A DNA stretch of 64,000 nt from Siphonodentalium dalli (taxonomy: Eukaryota > Mollusca > Scaphopoda > Gadilida > Siphonodentaliidae). The notes below the pieces were generated by a model. The model had not been told where the DNA came from and did no database searches. It saw nothing but the letters and a program-made list of their open reading frames with translations. The translations under genes were made by a program, and so were the position numbers. The stretch lies in contig CP136061.1 in assembly GCA_032622095.1 (NCBI GenBank), positions 185,944,369 through 186,008,368 on the forward strand, written 5' to 3'. The stretch's first letter is position 1. Every line of letters starts with the position of its first letter. Below are positions 22,916 to 34,906 of the stretch, one piece after another.

Positions 22916-25482
22916 TTAAAGGCCCAATTAATTTTCAGTCACCAACTATTTTTTTTTATAGTGCCTTGATATACTGTTTTAATAACAATCTATGACATAA
23001 AGCATGATTAAAATACTATAATTCATCACAATTTGGAATGTGTGTGTCTCAGAAGGTGCCAATAGAGTAATACAAAATAGCTGAAATCATAGAAACATTT
23101 CCCCCATATCACTCCCAGAATGCAACATAATTCAAACTCAGATTTTGAGTTATTCCTCTTCCATTGAAAATAATAGACTTTGCAGTACAGATGAAACTTA
23201 AGCACAGAAAACATGTTGGTACCTCAACAAAAACAACATGTTCACAGTTTATTACACCAGATTAGTTGATAATACAATGTTTTGGAGCTTCCTCTTTCAA
23301 ATGGTTTATAATATGGCATATATTTTATATAATGTGATCTGGGGGTTCATGGTTTATAATATGGCATATATTTTATATAATGTGATCTGGGGGTTCATGG
23401 TTTATAATATGGCATATATTTTATATAATGTGATCTGGGGGTTCATGGTATATAATATGGCATATATTTTATATAATGTGATCTGGGGGTTCATGGTATA
23501 TAATATGGCATATATTTTATATAATGTGATCTGGGGGTTCATGGTATATAATATGGCATATATTTTATATAATGTGATCTGGGGGTTCATGGTTTATAAT
23601 ATGGCATATATTTTATATAATGTGATCTGGGGGTTCATGGTTTATAATATGGCATATATTTTATATAATGTGATCTGGGGGTTCATGGTATATAATATGG
23701 CATATATTTTATATAATGTGATCTGGGGGTTCATGGTATATAATATGGCATATATTTTATATAATGTGATCTGGGGGTTCATGGTATATAATATGGCATA
23801 TATTTTATATAATGTGATCTGGGGGTTCATGGTATATAATATGGCATATATTTTATATAATGTGATCTGGGGGTTCATGGTATATAATATGGCATATATT
23901 TTATATAATGTGATCTGGGGGTTCATGGTATATAATATGGCATATATTTTATATAATGTGATCTGGGGGTTCATGGTATATAATATGGCATATATTTTAT
24001 ATAATGTGATCTGGGGGTTCATGGTTTATAATATGGCATATATTTTATATAATGTGATCTGGGGGTTCATGGTATATAATATGGCATATATTTTATATAA
24101 TGTGATCTGGGGGTTCATGGTATATAATATGGCATATATTTTATATAATGTGATCTGGGGGTTCATGGTATATAATATGGCATATATTTTATATAATGTG
24201 ATCTGGGGGTTCATGGTATATAATATGGCATATATTTTATATAATGTGATCTGGGGGTTCATGGTATATAATATGGCATATATTTTATATAATGTGATCT
24301 GGGGGTTCATGGTATATAATATGGCATATATTTTATATAATGTGATCTGGGGGTTCATGGTATATAATATGGCATATATTTTATATAATGTGATCTGGGG
24401 GTTCATGGTATATAATATGGCATATATTTTATATAATGTGATCTGGGGGTTCATGGTATATAATATGGCATATATTTTATATAATGTGATCTGGGGGTTC
24501 ATGGTATATAATATGGCATATATTTTATATAATGTGATCTGGGGGTTCATGGTATATAATATGGCATATATTTTATATAATGTGATCTGGGGGTTCATGG
24601 TATATAATATGGCATATATTTTATATAATGTGATCTGGGGGTTCATGGTATATAATATGGCATATATTTTATATAATGTGATCTGGGGGTTCATGGTATA
24701 TAATATGGCATATATTTTATATAATGTGATCTGGGGGTTCATGGTATATAATATGGCATATATTTTATATAATGTGATCTGGGGGTTCATGGTATATAAT
24801 ATGGCATATATTTTATATAATGTGATCTGGGGGTTCATGGTATATAATATGGCATATATTTTATATAATGTGATCTGGGGGTTCATGGTATATAATATGG
24901 CATATATTTTATATAATGTGATCTGGGGGTTCATGGTTTATAATATGACATATATTTTATATAATGTGATCTGGGGGTTCATGGTATATAATATGGCATA
25001 TATTTTATATAATGTGATCTGGGGGTTCATGGTTTATAATATGACATATATTTTATATAATGTGATCTGGGGGTTCATGGTATATAATATGACATATATT
25101 TTATATAATGTGATCTGGGGGTTCATGGTATATAATATGGCATATATTTTATATAATGTGATCTGGGGGTTCATGGTTTATAATATGACATATATTTTAT
25201 ATAATGTGATCTGGGGGTTCATGGTATATAATATGGCATATATTTTATATAATGTGATCTGGGGGTTCATGGTTTATAATATGACATATATTTTATATAA
25301 TGTCATCTGGGGGTTCATGGTATATAATATGACATATATTTTATATAATGTGATCTGGGGGTTCATGGTATATAATATGGCATATATTTTATATAATGTG
25401 ATCTGGGGGTTCATGGTATATAATATGGCATATATTTTATATAATGTAATCTGGGGGTTCGAAAATTTAAGTGGGCCTTTAA
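22916..25482. mobile_element. TTAA-flanked element carrying a 45-unit satellite
   Basis: The left end TTAAAGGCCCAATTAATTTTC and right end AAAATTTAAGTGGGCCTTTAA are inverted repeats with TTAA at both outer edges. About 385 bp of single-copy sequence precedes the 48-bp array, and only about 20 bp follows it before the right end. A decayed right end (GAAAATTAATTGGGAC, preceded by TTATATAATGTG as in the array unit) occurs at 27826-27852. No transposase. It lies in the 14.4-kb dynein intron. Confidence 0.8.
23301..25460. repeat. 45 tandem copies of a 48-bp unit
   Basis: Each unit is exactly 48 bp (ATGGTATATAATATGGCATA, then TATTTTATATAATGTG, then ATCTGGGGGTTC). There are 45 uninterrupted units without indels. 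Variation is almost limited to two sites: GGTTTAT/GGTATAT and ATGGCAT/ATGACAT. GGTTTAT types are units 1-3, 7-8, 16, 35, 37, 40 and 42; ATGACAT types are 35, 37, 38, 40, 42 and 43. Units 35-39 and 40-44 show the same 5-unit order, a 240-bp higher-order duplication. Because 48 is divisible by 3, the array is open in frame on both strands; this is not evidence of a protein. Confidence 0.97.
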
Positions 25483-25559
25483 AATAACTGTTTCTTTACT
25501 AAACAGATTCTTCTATCCAGTTATAAAAGTAAATATTGAGATGTTCTATTTCTAGTTTG

Positions 25560-25788
25560 GAGAGGTGAAATGAGCACAGATGAAAAGATAATAGAAGAGC
25601 AAAGAGATTCCTATTCATTGGTGGGAAATGTTCAGATAATAAGATCAAAGACGAATAGAATAGTCCATTGGTGGAAAATGTTCAAATAATATCAAAGACG
25701 AATAGTTGAACTTTATAATTATCTGAACACTTTCTGAAGAAACTACATGTACTTGTCAATACATATTTAATTTATAAGGAAGGGTTAA
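25560..25788. mobile_element. TTAA-type MITE, CCCTTTCTATAC family, one end lost
   Basis: GATGAAAAGATAATAGAAG, TCCTATTCATTGGTGGGAAA and the terminal GGAAGGGTTAA at 25778-25788 match the family. The GGTGG(G/A)AAATGTTCA segment is duplicated internally. Confidence 0.65.
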
Positions 25789-25976
25789 GTACATGGCAGA
25801 TAAAACTGCCACTAATTATGTGAAAAACGCACTTGAATAACTTTATCCATGTACATTTCCTTCACTTCCATAAACATAGTGATAGTGAGAACTTGCTGAG
25901 CATATGACTAGTAATAGTTTATATGTTAAGTGTAACCGATTATAGAAGGGGGCTGTTCTACCTTACATGGAACATA

Positions 25977-26198
25977 CAGTAGTGCCCTAAATAATCGACT
26001 CCTTAACCGCAGCAGAATTATGGATAATTTTTCAGGATTTAGTTGGAAATATGGCTTGTTGCCATTCATCGGAAAGCTCTCGCTGAGAGCACTGAGAGCT
26101 TTCCGATTAATGGCAACAAGCCATATTTCCAACTAAATCCTGAAAAATTACTCATAATTTTGCTGTGGTTAAGGAGTCGATTATTTAGATCATTACTG
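25977..26198. mobile_element. TA-flanked palindromic MITE, near full length
   Basis: 222 bp foldback between CAGTAGTGCCCTAAATAATC and GATCATTACTG, flanked by TA. The tip is GAAAGCTCTCGCTGAGAGC...GAGAGCTTTCC. One of the longest copies here. Confidence 0.88.
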
Positions 26199-26349
26199 TA
26201 TTTACCGTAGGATTGATGTTTAACTGCACCACCTCAAAATCAAAAGCCAAGCTACCTTGTACATACAATGGCACATCTCTGAGTAAAGAAACCTTGATTT
26301 GGAATTATTGACTCATCACACAAACAAAAGGTCAGAAATAATTAGCTGT

Positions 26350-26582
26350 TTAACCCTTTGAGTGCCAGGGGCCGATCTCATCGGCCCTATACCTACAAAA
26401 TAAGTCTGTTAAAGAATATATGAATAAATTATTAAAATTGTAAAAAAAATTAAAAAAATTTAGGCCAATGCATTCTCTTATATATGCGAGGCGACCTATG
26501 GTCGACACGCATATATAAGAGAATGCATTGGCACAGGGTATATGGGTTGATACAAAAATCGACCTGGCACTCAAAGGGTTAA
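26350..26582. mobile_element. TTAA-flanked MITE, CCCTTTGAGTGCC family, complete
   Basis: TTAACCCTTTGAGTGCCAGG at the left, CCTGGCACTCAAAGGGTTAA at the right. The central hairpin is GCCAATGCATTCTCTTATAT / GAGAATGCATTGGC. Subterminal GGGCCGATCTCATCGGCCC is itself palindromic. Confidence 0.9.
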
Positions 26583-27237
26583 GAGGGAGCAATTCATCCC
26601 AAAGACACATTGATTCATTGATTGTTCCCAGAATCAAATTTTTCATTTATAAAAAAGCCACCGGTCAAATAAAGCCACCTTTTACAGGTGAGTCGGGAGA
26701 CATGTGACCTAGCTGTCTTTTATTTTATAAGTATGGGTGAATAACTACACCCCCTGACACCCCCTCATATCAAAAGCCACTATAATGACACATCTCTGAG
26801 TGAAGAAGCCTTGAATTTCAATTGAGTCATCACACAAACAAGAGGACAGAGACAATTAGCTGTATCTTTACAACTTCCCTTGTGTGTAACATACTGATAT
26901 GACCCACTGCTATGGGTGTCCTAGACACTGTCCCCCACATTCTAACAGCCTGACATCTGCTAATGGAAAAATCTATAACCCAATGATTCTTACTCCCACA
27001 GTTTCGTGGTGATTAGTGTTTTTACTATGACAATTGCGTAAACAGGTGCCTGGGATCATCCCAGATGCATGCGTGGAAGAACTGCAGCGGTGCCGGATAT
27101 TGCCATAGTCACTGGAGAGAGCTTAGTATTGATTGTGTTATCATTGCTGATGTCATCTAGTTTCGATGATGACTTTCACAGATGACTGATTTAAAAGGAC
27201 AATGACTGGCAAATTATTTTATGGCTGTTCCAAATAT
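26583..27237. other. Intron sequence, no gene
   Basis: Dynein intron. 'AAAGCCACC' and 'CATCTCTGAGT(A/G)AAGAA' occur twice (about 26270-26330 and 26750-26830), a decayed local duplication now separated by the TTAA element at 26350. Confidence 0.4.
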
Positions 27238-27517
27238 TTAACCCGTTACTTACTAAAAGTATTATCCCATTCAGTTATAATCATATACAATGGAATGGTC
27301 TAATTAGGCAACTGCAGGAATGTTCATGCATAAAATAAAAGCAGACGACAAACAGATGAAAAGATAATACAAGTGCAAAAGGAATCCTATTCATTTATGT
27401 GAAATGTTAAGATAATAAGTTCAACAAACAACGTGTAATCGTTTGTTGAACTTATTATCTGAACATCTACGAAGGGAACCAAGTGCTCGTCAATAAGTAT
27501 TAGGTAAAGAAAGTTTA
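27238..27517. mobile_element. TTAA-flanked MITE, CCCTTTCTATAC family
   Basis: TTAACCCGTTACTTACTAAAA at the left and GGTAAAGAAAGTTTAA at the right. The central hairpin ATAAGTTCAACAAAC / GTTTGTTGAACTTAT has a loop of about 12 nt. Confidence 0.75.
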
Positions 27518-27696
27518 AAATTTATTTTATTTGCTATCTCCCCAGAAAACTAGATTTATAGATAGAAGCAACAGAAATAATTCTGCAAAAATCAAATTTC
27601 TGGGTACCAGTCTCACTGCCAACTCACCTAAATAAAGGTAAAACAAATAACACTTGTTTATCATTTGATACATGTGCAGCAGAAACAAAAGAAATT

Positions 27697-28114
27697 TTAA
27701 AGATGGTCTATCTTTTCATAAATACGTTTTATATAGTTTTTGGGGTATAAAATAAAAAATATAAGTCAAAGACATCTGTACGGAAACACTTCTATCAATT
27801 AATTTTGATTTCATATTGATATTTTCTTATATAATGTGAAAATTAATTGGGACATTTTTTTGTTCTTATCTTTAGAACAGGCTGTCATGATCATCCAGGC
27901 CATCTCAGATAGATAGAGCTGTCCCGCTTGCTATGCTCCGCGAGCTGTAAAATTTCCCAAATTGATTGTATACATGTATTATATAAAAAAAAATTAAAAT
28001 AAAATCATTAATTGATCGAAGCATTTTCAGACAGGGGTCTTTGATTCATATTTATTATTTTATACCCAGAAAACTATATAAAACTTGTTATAAGAAGAGA
28101 TAGACCTTCTTTAA
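27697..28114. mobile_element. TTAA-flanked MITE, AGATGGTCTATC ends
   Basis: TTAAAGATGGTCTATCTTTTC at the left, mirrored by GAGATAGACCTTCTTTAA at the right. The similarity continues about 60 bp inward (TTTTATATAGTTTTTGGGGT and its inverse). 418 bp, non-coding. Confidence 0.75.
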
Positions 28115-28198
28115 GTCTTCAGCGATCTTTCTAACTACACAAATTATTCTCAATTTATGCCAAAGGTAACTATAAATAAAAGGCCGTCCGGCCACAGT

Positions 28199-28946
28199 GT
28201 CCCCCGAAAAAGTGGTTTCAGTGGGGGCATCAGCTTTTCTGATAAAAATAATAAGGACCCAAAATCCGATACTAATTTTCAGAACAATCCAACCAGTGTC
28301 CCCTGAAATGGTACACGGCAAACTCTAGATATATTTCTTTGTTAATTTTACCTTCATTAATGCTGGCTGTGTTATTTGTTACCCAGAAATTGACAGGATT
28401 CTAAGTCGAAAAAGGGCCATAACTCTAGCAAAAATAGGCGGATTGTACCCATACTTGACCTGTATTTCGAGCTGATAAATGCACATTCCAAATTTGGTTC
28501 AGATATGATCACACAAACTGAATTTATCATTCGGAAACCAGAAATTGACAGGATTCCAAGTCGAAAAAGGGCAACAACTCTCGCAAAAATGGGCGGAGCA
28601 AACCCATATTCGAACTTGACCTGTATATAGGGCTGATAAACTCACCTACCAAATTTGGTTCAGATATGATCACACAAACTGAAGTTATCATCCGGAAACC
28701 AGAAAATTACAAGATTCTAAGTAAAAAAAGGGCCATAACTCTCGCAAAAATGGGCGGAGCAAACCCATATTCGAACTTGACCTGTATTTTGGTCCGATAA
28801 ACTCACCTATGAAATTTTCTTTTGATCTAATAACCGAAACTAAAGTTATCATCCGGAAACCATTTCCGGATGGACGCACGGACGGACGCATGGATGGACA
28901 CCGGCTATTTTAATAGTACCCCGAATTTTTTTTTTTTCGGGGGACA
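28199..28946. mobile_element. TGTCCCCCG-ended element with ~150-bp internal repeats
   Basis: Starts TGTCCCCCGAAAAAG, ends with the inverted TTTCGGGGGACA. The interior holds three direct units of about 150 bp, each containing AAGTC/AAAAAGGGC-type and CGGAAACC phrases, then a GGACGGACG-rich tail. Same family as 45389-46080. Confidence 0.75.
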
Positions 28947-31735
28947 ACGATGCATGTAGATATTAAAAAGCTAATGGCAATTACCAACACAGCCTCATGG
29001 TTGTTTATATGACATGTTAAAAATTGTCCCATGGCCACGCATAGCGAAACATGACAAATTTTATAATACAAAATACAGGTGTTATATTCATATTAAATTA
29101 AAATTATTCATCGCACTCTAGGAGACATTATCTTTGAATTTTGTTCAGCCAATTATTACTGATTATTTGTTCATATACGGCTGTTTTATAACTACTACTG
29201 AATACTATGATTCTTACAAACATTTACTGCACCAGAGGGCGGGGTGGGGTGGGCTACAGCCCTCTTGTCAGGGAGTGTTAGATCCTCTCTACCACTAAAT
29301 GTAAATCAGCATACATGAGTTGATAAATGTTTTTCTGAGATAAGTCATTTCTACAAAATACACAATGTGTCCACATATGCCTTCAAACAACATGGAATTG
29401 CAACTTTCACCACCAAGGTTTTCTCTACTATTGATTTAAAGTGTGCTTTTTAATAAGGTGTTAAGACACACATGTGGAAGATGACTGTGGGCCATGGACA
29501 GCGGAAAGGGATTATAAAAGAAATCTGATCAAGAGAAATTATCAATAGCCCTTTGAGTAATGGTATGAGAGATTCCAGTGATGGGTTCAAACCATTCAGG
29601 GAGTCTGTAGTGTGATTGTGGCAAAAATTGGTACCCGTAGGGATGTTATATTGTAGACGACTGAGAGGAAGCATTATTTCTTGACAGGATATTGGCTGTC
29701 ACAAGTTGAGTCTGTCGCCCATAAATCACTGGAGACCTCAGCTAACACCATTCACTAGCTAGCTGTTAGAAATGCCATGTCACATAGTGCTTGTCAGAGG
29801 CACCTTGTGGAACGGTGCTATATATTGCAGACAATACTGGGCCCAAAACTTATTACTTGTTGACATAAGAAAAGGCACACTCAGCTAAAAATTGTTGTAT
29901 TATTTGTGTTAAATTTCTTTTATTTCCTTGTATTTATAAATTGAGGATATTCAGGGTTCCTACCTCTAGTAAAAACAACAAACAAAATTTAATTTGTTGG
30001 CACTTTTCACTTGTTCCACCAAAAGCAATGTTGAAAACCAAAATGTGACATATAAACTAAACTTACAAACATCATTTTGTTACTGAAAAATAAACAAAAT
30101 AAAACTCTTACTGTCCCTCTAAACCATTGAAACTATATAAAATGAATGGACAAAAAAAATCTATATCAAACAATTGTCTTTCAGGTGTCATTTCTTGTTG
30201 CGAAGGTATTGTTTTATATTCTAGAATCTCAATAAAAAGCAAAATATGTTTCGTAAAAATTGGTCTGGAACCCTAAATGTACCTTGGATTTGGTAAAAAG
30301 CGTATTTTACTGGCATATTTTCATTTTTGAAAACCAGTAATGCAACCTGTATGTTTTAGAAAAAATATTAACCTAATTTAACCATAGGGGACAACACAGC
30401 ATGGGAATTTCAATTTGTGAGTGCTATAGTGATGCTGTCCGAATCATAATGTTAATGTATGCTCTGCGGACATCAGTCCATCATAATACAATCATATCTG
30501 TTTTGATCAATGGCAGAATACCCTGGGGATGTTACTGATATGAATGTATCAATGCATGATCAATGTTTATTGCCAATTTCTGGAGCAATGATACTCCCAA
30601 GTGGACACCTGACACTGCATGCACAGTGTACTGGGCAAGCATCACTGACAATAGGCAGAACACAGCGCTCATCAGAATCACAAAGTCTTTATTGAACAAA
30701 CTGCGAATAGCGGAAAGGATATTGTTCCATGACAATGAAATCCTCAACTTTATTCTACTATGATTGTTTGCATGCAACAGAATTACAGCTGATTAATGTA
30801 ATACTGTCTCCTACATAAAAGAATACAACCTGCTAAGTAGAAATCCCCCTGTTGAACAGGACACGTTATGATAAGAAGGGATTGCTAAATAATGCATGTA
30901 CGGTGCTGACCCACCTGCAGATGCAAAGACCATAAGGAAAAACAGTGAGATTAAAAAATTATATATTAAAAATTATAAAGGAGGCCCTTAGCAATAGGAT
31001 ACAACCCATCGCCCAAACCATTGGCCTTACTACCTTAGTGGACCTAGATCTAATTTTGGTTCAATGGTCAGATTTTAAGATACTGAGCCCCTTCGTACGA
31101 CATAACTCACAACAATGCGGTTGTTGGAAAGCACCAGAAGAGTCAAATGTGCAATAGGGAAGAGAATACAACACAGCTAACATTGCTGCCACATCGATAT
31201 GTGACTATAGAAGTGACTGCGGCTAATCACTGTATTCAAAAGGAAGGACACCAGTCTAACCGGTCACCCTAGAATCTGTAACCAGAGTGAAGTGCAGTAA
31301 AGGGGATTCCAATGAAATTCGTAACATGAGCCATGGAATGTCAGTCCCCTGATGTAGTCTGTAGACCTGTGTGAGTAATCGCATTACGTTACTGGATGCA
31401 GACCACCGGCTGATATGTATGAAGTTCCATGTTGATATAAAGTCACTCTTGGTCCATGCAGTGTTGGAAAGACTTCTTTGTTCACTAAGAACACCCAAAC
31501 ATGTATACTTTGCCAGGCCTTAAAATCCATAAAAGTTTTCGAGAGTTAAAATATATCATTTCTACAGCAAATCAGCTGCATTTACGAGAATCAAACTAAG
31601 AATCATGAGTCTGATTCTCTTCAGATTTTAAGCCCTGTGATCCTAATCTCCGCCTATACCTGTGATGGGCTTTTTTGAGAAGCAAGTTCCCGAGCATGCC
31701 ACTGACTGTGTCGGGGAATATATTCTTTTTCATTA
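28947..31735. other. Longest stretch without a recognised feature
   Basis: Dynein intron DNA. I find no exon-like phase-compatible segment, no RNA gene and no relation to the families above. Confidence 0.4.
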
Positions 31736-32113
31736 TAGGATTCAAACTCTACTGAGAAGTCACTGGCTGCTGTTGCCTTGACCTGAAGGCAGCCAGGAAC
31801 TGAGTTCCCTACTACATGGAGTTGGAGGAGGGCAAGAAGCATGCTCTGTTATTGTGGCTCCAGCCCAAAACCAGCAGGCAGGGCATGTAGGAAGTGACAT
31901 ACAGAGGACATGGCCCACCGCGCCCCAGCAGCTCTTGCTCTTCTTGCTGACTCCTGGATACAGATGAGTATAGGTACGACCGATGTGCCTTGATGTCCAG
32001 TAGCACACAGTCATTGGGTAGGCCAATGGAATGCCCAGTTGGGTCGATGGTCCAAGGTACCCTTCTGGGATGGATGGTGTGCCCCTCCGAATGCACCATG
32101 TTCTTGGAAGCAC
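31736..32113. repeat. Unclassified repeat, copy A
   Basis: 'ACTGGCTGCTGTTG', 'CTGAAGGC(A/G)GCCAG' and 'GGTGTGCCCCT' occur in the same order at 34290-34660. The match is patchy and the two copies are diverged. More GC-rich than the surroundings. Family unknown. Confidence 0.4.
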
Positions 32114-32300
32114 CGGAAGTGCTAAACTAGTGGGCGGATCCCTATTATCTAGTGTCCTACACCCAAAGGTAATTGAAATCTTGCAGCGAGGGGGAAGCAG
32201 CCTCCAGTAATCTGATTGTCTGTCTGTAGGAAGAGTACCCCTAGGCCTAACATTGTCCTGTTAGAGTAAGGATCTCAGCAATGGACCTTGTGAGAATAAG

Positions 32301-32370
32301 TTGACCAGGTATCGATCCCCGGTCCACCAGCACGCGAGACCAGTATGCTACCTCTCGGCTACTGACTTCA
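32301..32370 (-). pseudogene. tRNA-like sequence (SINE head or tRNA pseudogene)
   Basis: On the minus strand TAGCCGAGAGGTAGCATACTGG resembles a tRNA A box and GGATCGATACC a B box, spaced as in a tRNA. I could not draw clean anticodon and acceptor stems, so it is not a functional tRNA call. Confidence 0.4.
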
Positions 32371-32802
32371 CTTGTGTTGTACATGTATAATGAATGAGTC
32401 AACTATGCGAACCAATCACGATCGCACAAAAGCCTTTGTGTACCGACAAAGGAAACTGCCTGTTACTTATTAGAACCAAAGGCTGATATAGCTGTTCAAA
32501 CTCTTTCTCAAATGATTCGGCAATCGTGTCATTAAACTCAGTGATCATCCCAATTGGCTGATGAAGGATAAATTCATGATTATGAGGATGCGTATTGAAT
32601 TGCATAATGTGCATCATGATGAGAGGAAATCAGTAAACTACTTTCTGAAGATGAGCATGTTTAAACCCACAAACCTGCAAAAGTATCCCAATATTACATG
32701 TCTATTATGTTTATTGGACTCATATAGGTAACTATTAAACTAAATTGTATTTAGAATTGAACGCTACTTTCTGTTAAAAAGTATGTGGATTCACCCTATA
32801 TA

Positions 32803-33371
32803 TCTCTTATATATTTTGAAGACCTCTGTTTGTCTGTCTGTATGTCCTTTATAGAATCGAAAACGGGTTGACCGATCGAGACCAAACTTCCTATCCAAAG
32901 GTAAAATCCCACGGGAATCGTCGACGTCGCATTTTGGAGAAGCCCAGAGCACCCATTCTCCACTCTCAGTCACAAAAAACGGCACTGCGGTGGTTAATCA
33001 AGTGATAATTTAATGAGCGTTTGTTTTTGACGCATCGCTATAAAGAGTGTTTGTTTACCATTCAACGTTATTAGCATCTGCTGAGAGATATACGGGCCAT
33101 AGTACTCTTACAACATTGCACAGACGAGATCTCGGAAACGGGTGGAGCTATCGACTTGAAATTTGCTATGTGAATGTATCTTGCGCCGGATACAAATTTT
33201 ATCGGGTCGCCGAGCCCGTGCGACGCCAGCTTCGCGCATGCGCAGACCAGATCTCGGAAACGGGTGGAGCTATCGACTTGAAATTTGGCATGTGAATGTA
33301 TCTTGCGCCGGGTACAAATTTTTCTTATATATATTTTGAATAGCCCGGACAACGTCGGGCTCATCGGCTAG
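32803..33371 (+). mobile_element. Helitron-like non-autonomous element 1
   Basis: Starts TCTCTTATATATTTTGAAG after an A and ends GGCTAG before a T. A 3' hairpin GCCCGGACAACGTCGGGC lies 7 nt before CTAG. These are Helitron rules: TC start, CTRR end, subterminal hairpin, A/T insertion point. Inside, a ~120-bp unit around CTCGGAAACGGGTGGAGC is present twice (33129 and 33254). No Rep/helicase. Confidence 0.72.
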
Positions 33372-33783
33372 TCTATTATATATTTTGTAACTTCTGTCTG
33401 TGTGTATGTGTTTTATAGACTCGAAAACTGCTTGACCGATCCGACTCAAATTTCGTATGTAGGTCTACTTTGATCCCCGGGAACAATATGGGCAGATCCA
33501 ATTTCCTGTGCGACCGTGTCCTTGACCATGTAGGCATGTTTCTTGACTTCAACCAATCCGACTCAAATTTGGTATGTAGCCTACTTTGATCTCGGGAACA
33601 ATATGGGTGGGTCCAATTTCAAGTGCGACAATGACCTTGACCTCGCTCATATATATGCTCATATAGGCATGTTTCTGGACCGATCGAACAATAGTTTGTC
33701 CAGACACTGTATATTCTGCCCAGATGGAGGTGATCACAAAGAAATCTCTAAATAGCCCGGACAAAGTCAGGCACATCAGCTAG
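33372..33783 (+). mobile_element. Helitron-like non-autonomous element 2, abutting element 1
   Basis: Begins TCTATTATATATTTTG at the base after CTAG of element 1 and ends CAGCTAG followed by T. The hairpin region is GCCCGGACAAAGTCAGGC (one stem mismatch). It has an internal duplication of the ACCGATCCGACTCAAATTT region (about 33434 and 33549). Confidence 0.72.
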
Positions 33784-34284
33784 TAAAAGATATTTGTAAA
33801 CATATCTACGGGTATTTGTCGACCATGTTATGTGGTATTAAAATCATTCAAGAATATTAATATTAGCAAATTGTATCGTGACCAAGTGTATCATTAAAGC
33901 CCTTAGTGATTTTGACTGACTAATCATCCAAAGGTTTTTTCATGAAGACTATCAACACAGACGATACTCCATTCCATCAATGACTACTCAGGAGCCAGAT
34001 GGCACATCGAAAGAGGCAACATCGTATAAAGCAAGGAGCTAAATTCTGCAAAATCCAATACAATGTCTCATCAGAGTCCCCCTAACAACTACCTGAGACT
34101 CCCTAGTCATCGCTTGTAATGGGTGACCCACAAAGAAATGTCCAAAGCCTCTTCATCCCAGGGTGGAGCAACAGCTCGTCCTGATCCTCATCCATCTGAA
34201 CTGGCGATGGGTTGTTAGGAGGGGCAGGGTCCGAAGCATGCCTCCCACTAGAACAGCATCGGAGAACAAATTCTTTTGCATTTG

Positions 34285-34660
34285 GATACAAACCCAAAGA
34301 AGTTACTGGCTGCTGTTGATCTGAAGGCGGCCAGTAACCTGTATTCCAGGCCCACCGAGGTGACGGAGGATAACAAGGAGGAAACATTCTTGGGAATTGT
34401 GCCCCAACCCAAGCCCAGCATGAACCAAATGCATGTAGGGATTAATAAAATATGGACAGGGTGAACCCCCAGCCATGCTGACCCCGAGATGTCGACTTGT
34501 AGTGATGGACGGGATGGTTCTTAAGTGTTAGTTGAGAAGCACACGGCCGTACCTGGGCACGCCAACCCACCAATGGTCGACCCGAGGGAGCAGATTGACG
34601 TCCCGTTTGATAGTCCAAGGAACCCATTTGTGGCCGGATGGGGTGCCCCTACTTATCCTT
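34285..34660. repeat. Unclassified repeat, copy B
   Basis: Diverged counterpart of 31736-32113 in the same orientation. Includes 'GATAGTCCAAGGAACCC' and 'GGTGCCCCTACTTATCC'. Confidence 0.4.
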
Positions 34661-34699
34661 GTTTATGATAACTATCGCCCCGAGTTGCTAAGGCAGAGA

Positions 34700-34840
34700 G
34701 GGGAGCCTCGCAAAAATAAGAGAATGTACTGGCTTACTAGGTCAAGATAATTATTGTTAGGCCAATGCATTCTGTTATATATGATAGGCTCACTATGAGA
34801 GACTCGCATATATAACAGAATGCATTGGCACAGGGTTTTC
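34700..34840. mobile_element. Truncated CCCTTTCATGACTGG-type MITE
   Basis: Core hairpin GGCCAATGCATTCTGTTATA / TATAACAGAATGCATTGGC at 34760-34829 plus the usual left context (GAATGTACTGGCTTACTAGG) and right context CACAGGGTTTTCGTAA. Both TTAA ends are missing. The right side stops about 70 bp before the large palindrome. Confidence 0.65.
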
Positions 34841-34906
34841 GTAATATTCCAGGAAGCTCAAGTCATTGCATGCATTAACACAGGCAGTTCTATTTATCAT
34901 TGTTGA

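Noticed and set aside
23301-25460. CRISPR-like array
   Set aside because: The 48-bp units are directly adjacent with no variable spacers, in a eukaryotic intron.
23238-25487. A 749-codon open frame with 45 copies of a 16-residue repeat
   Set aside because: The frame stays open only because the DNA unit is 48 bp without stops. The opposite strand is open for the same reason, it sits inside a transposon within an intron, and the flanking codons show no gene context.
31760-32113. 117-codon minus-strand frame rich in Cys, Pro and Trp
   Set aside because: No recognisable domain; it lies in a repeat copy and another frame is open over the same stretch.
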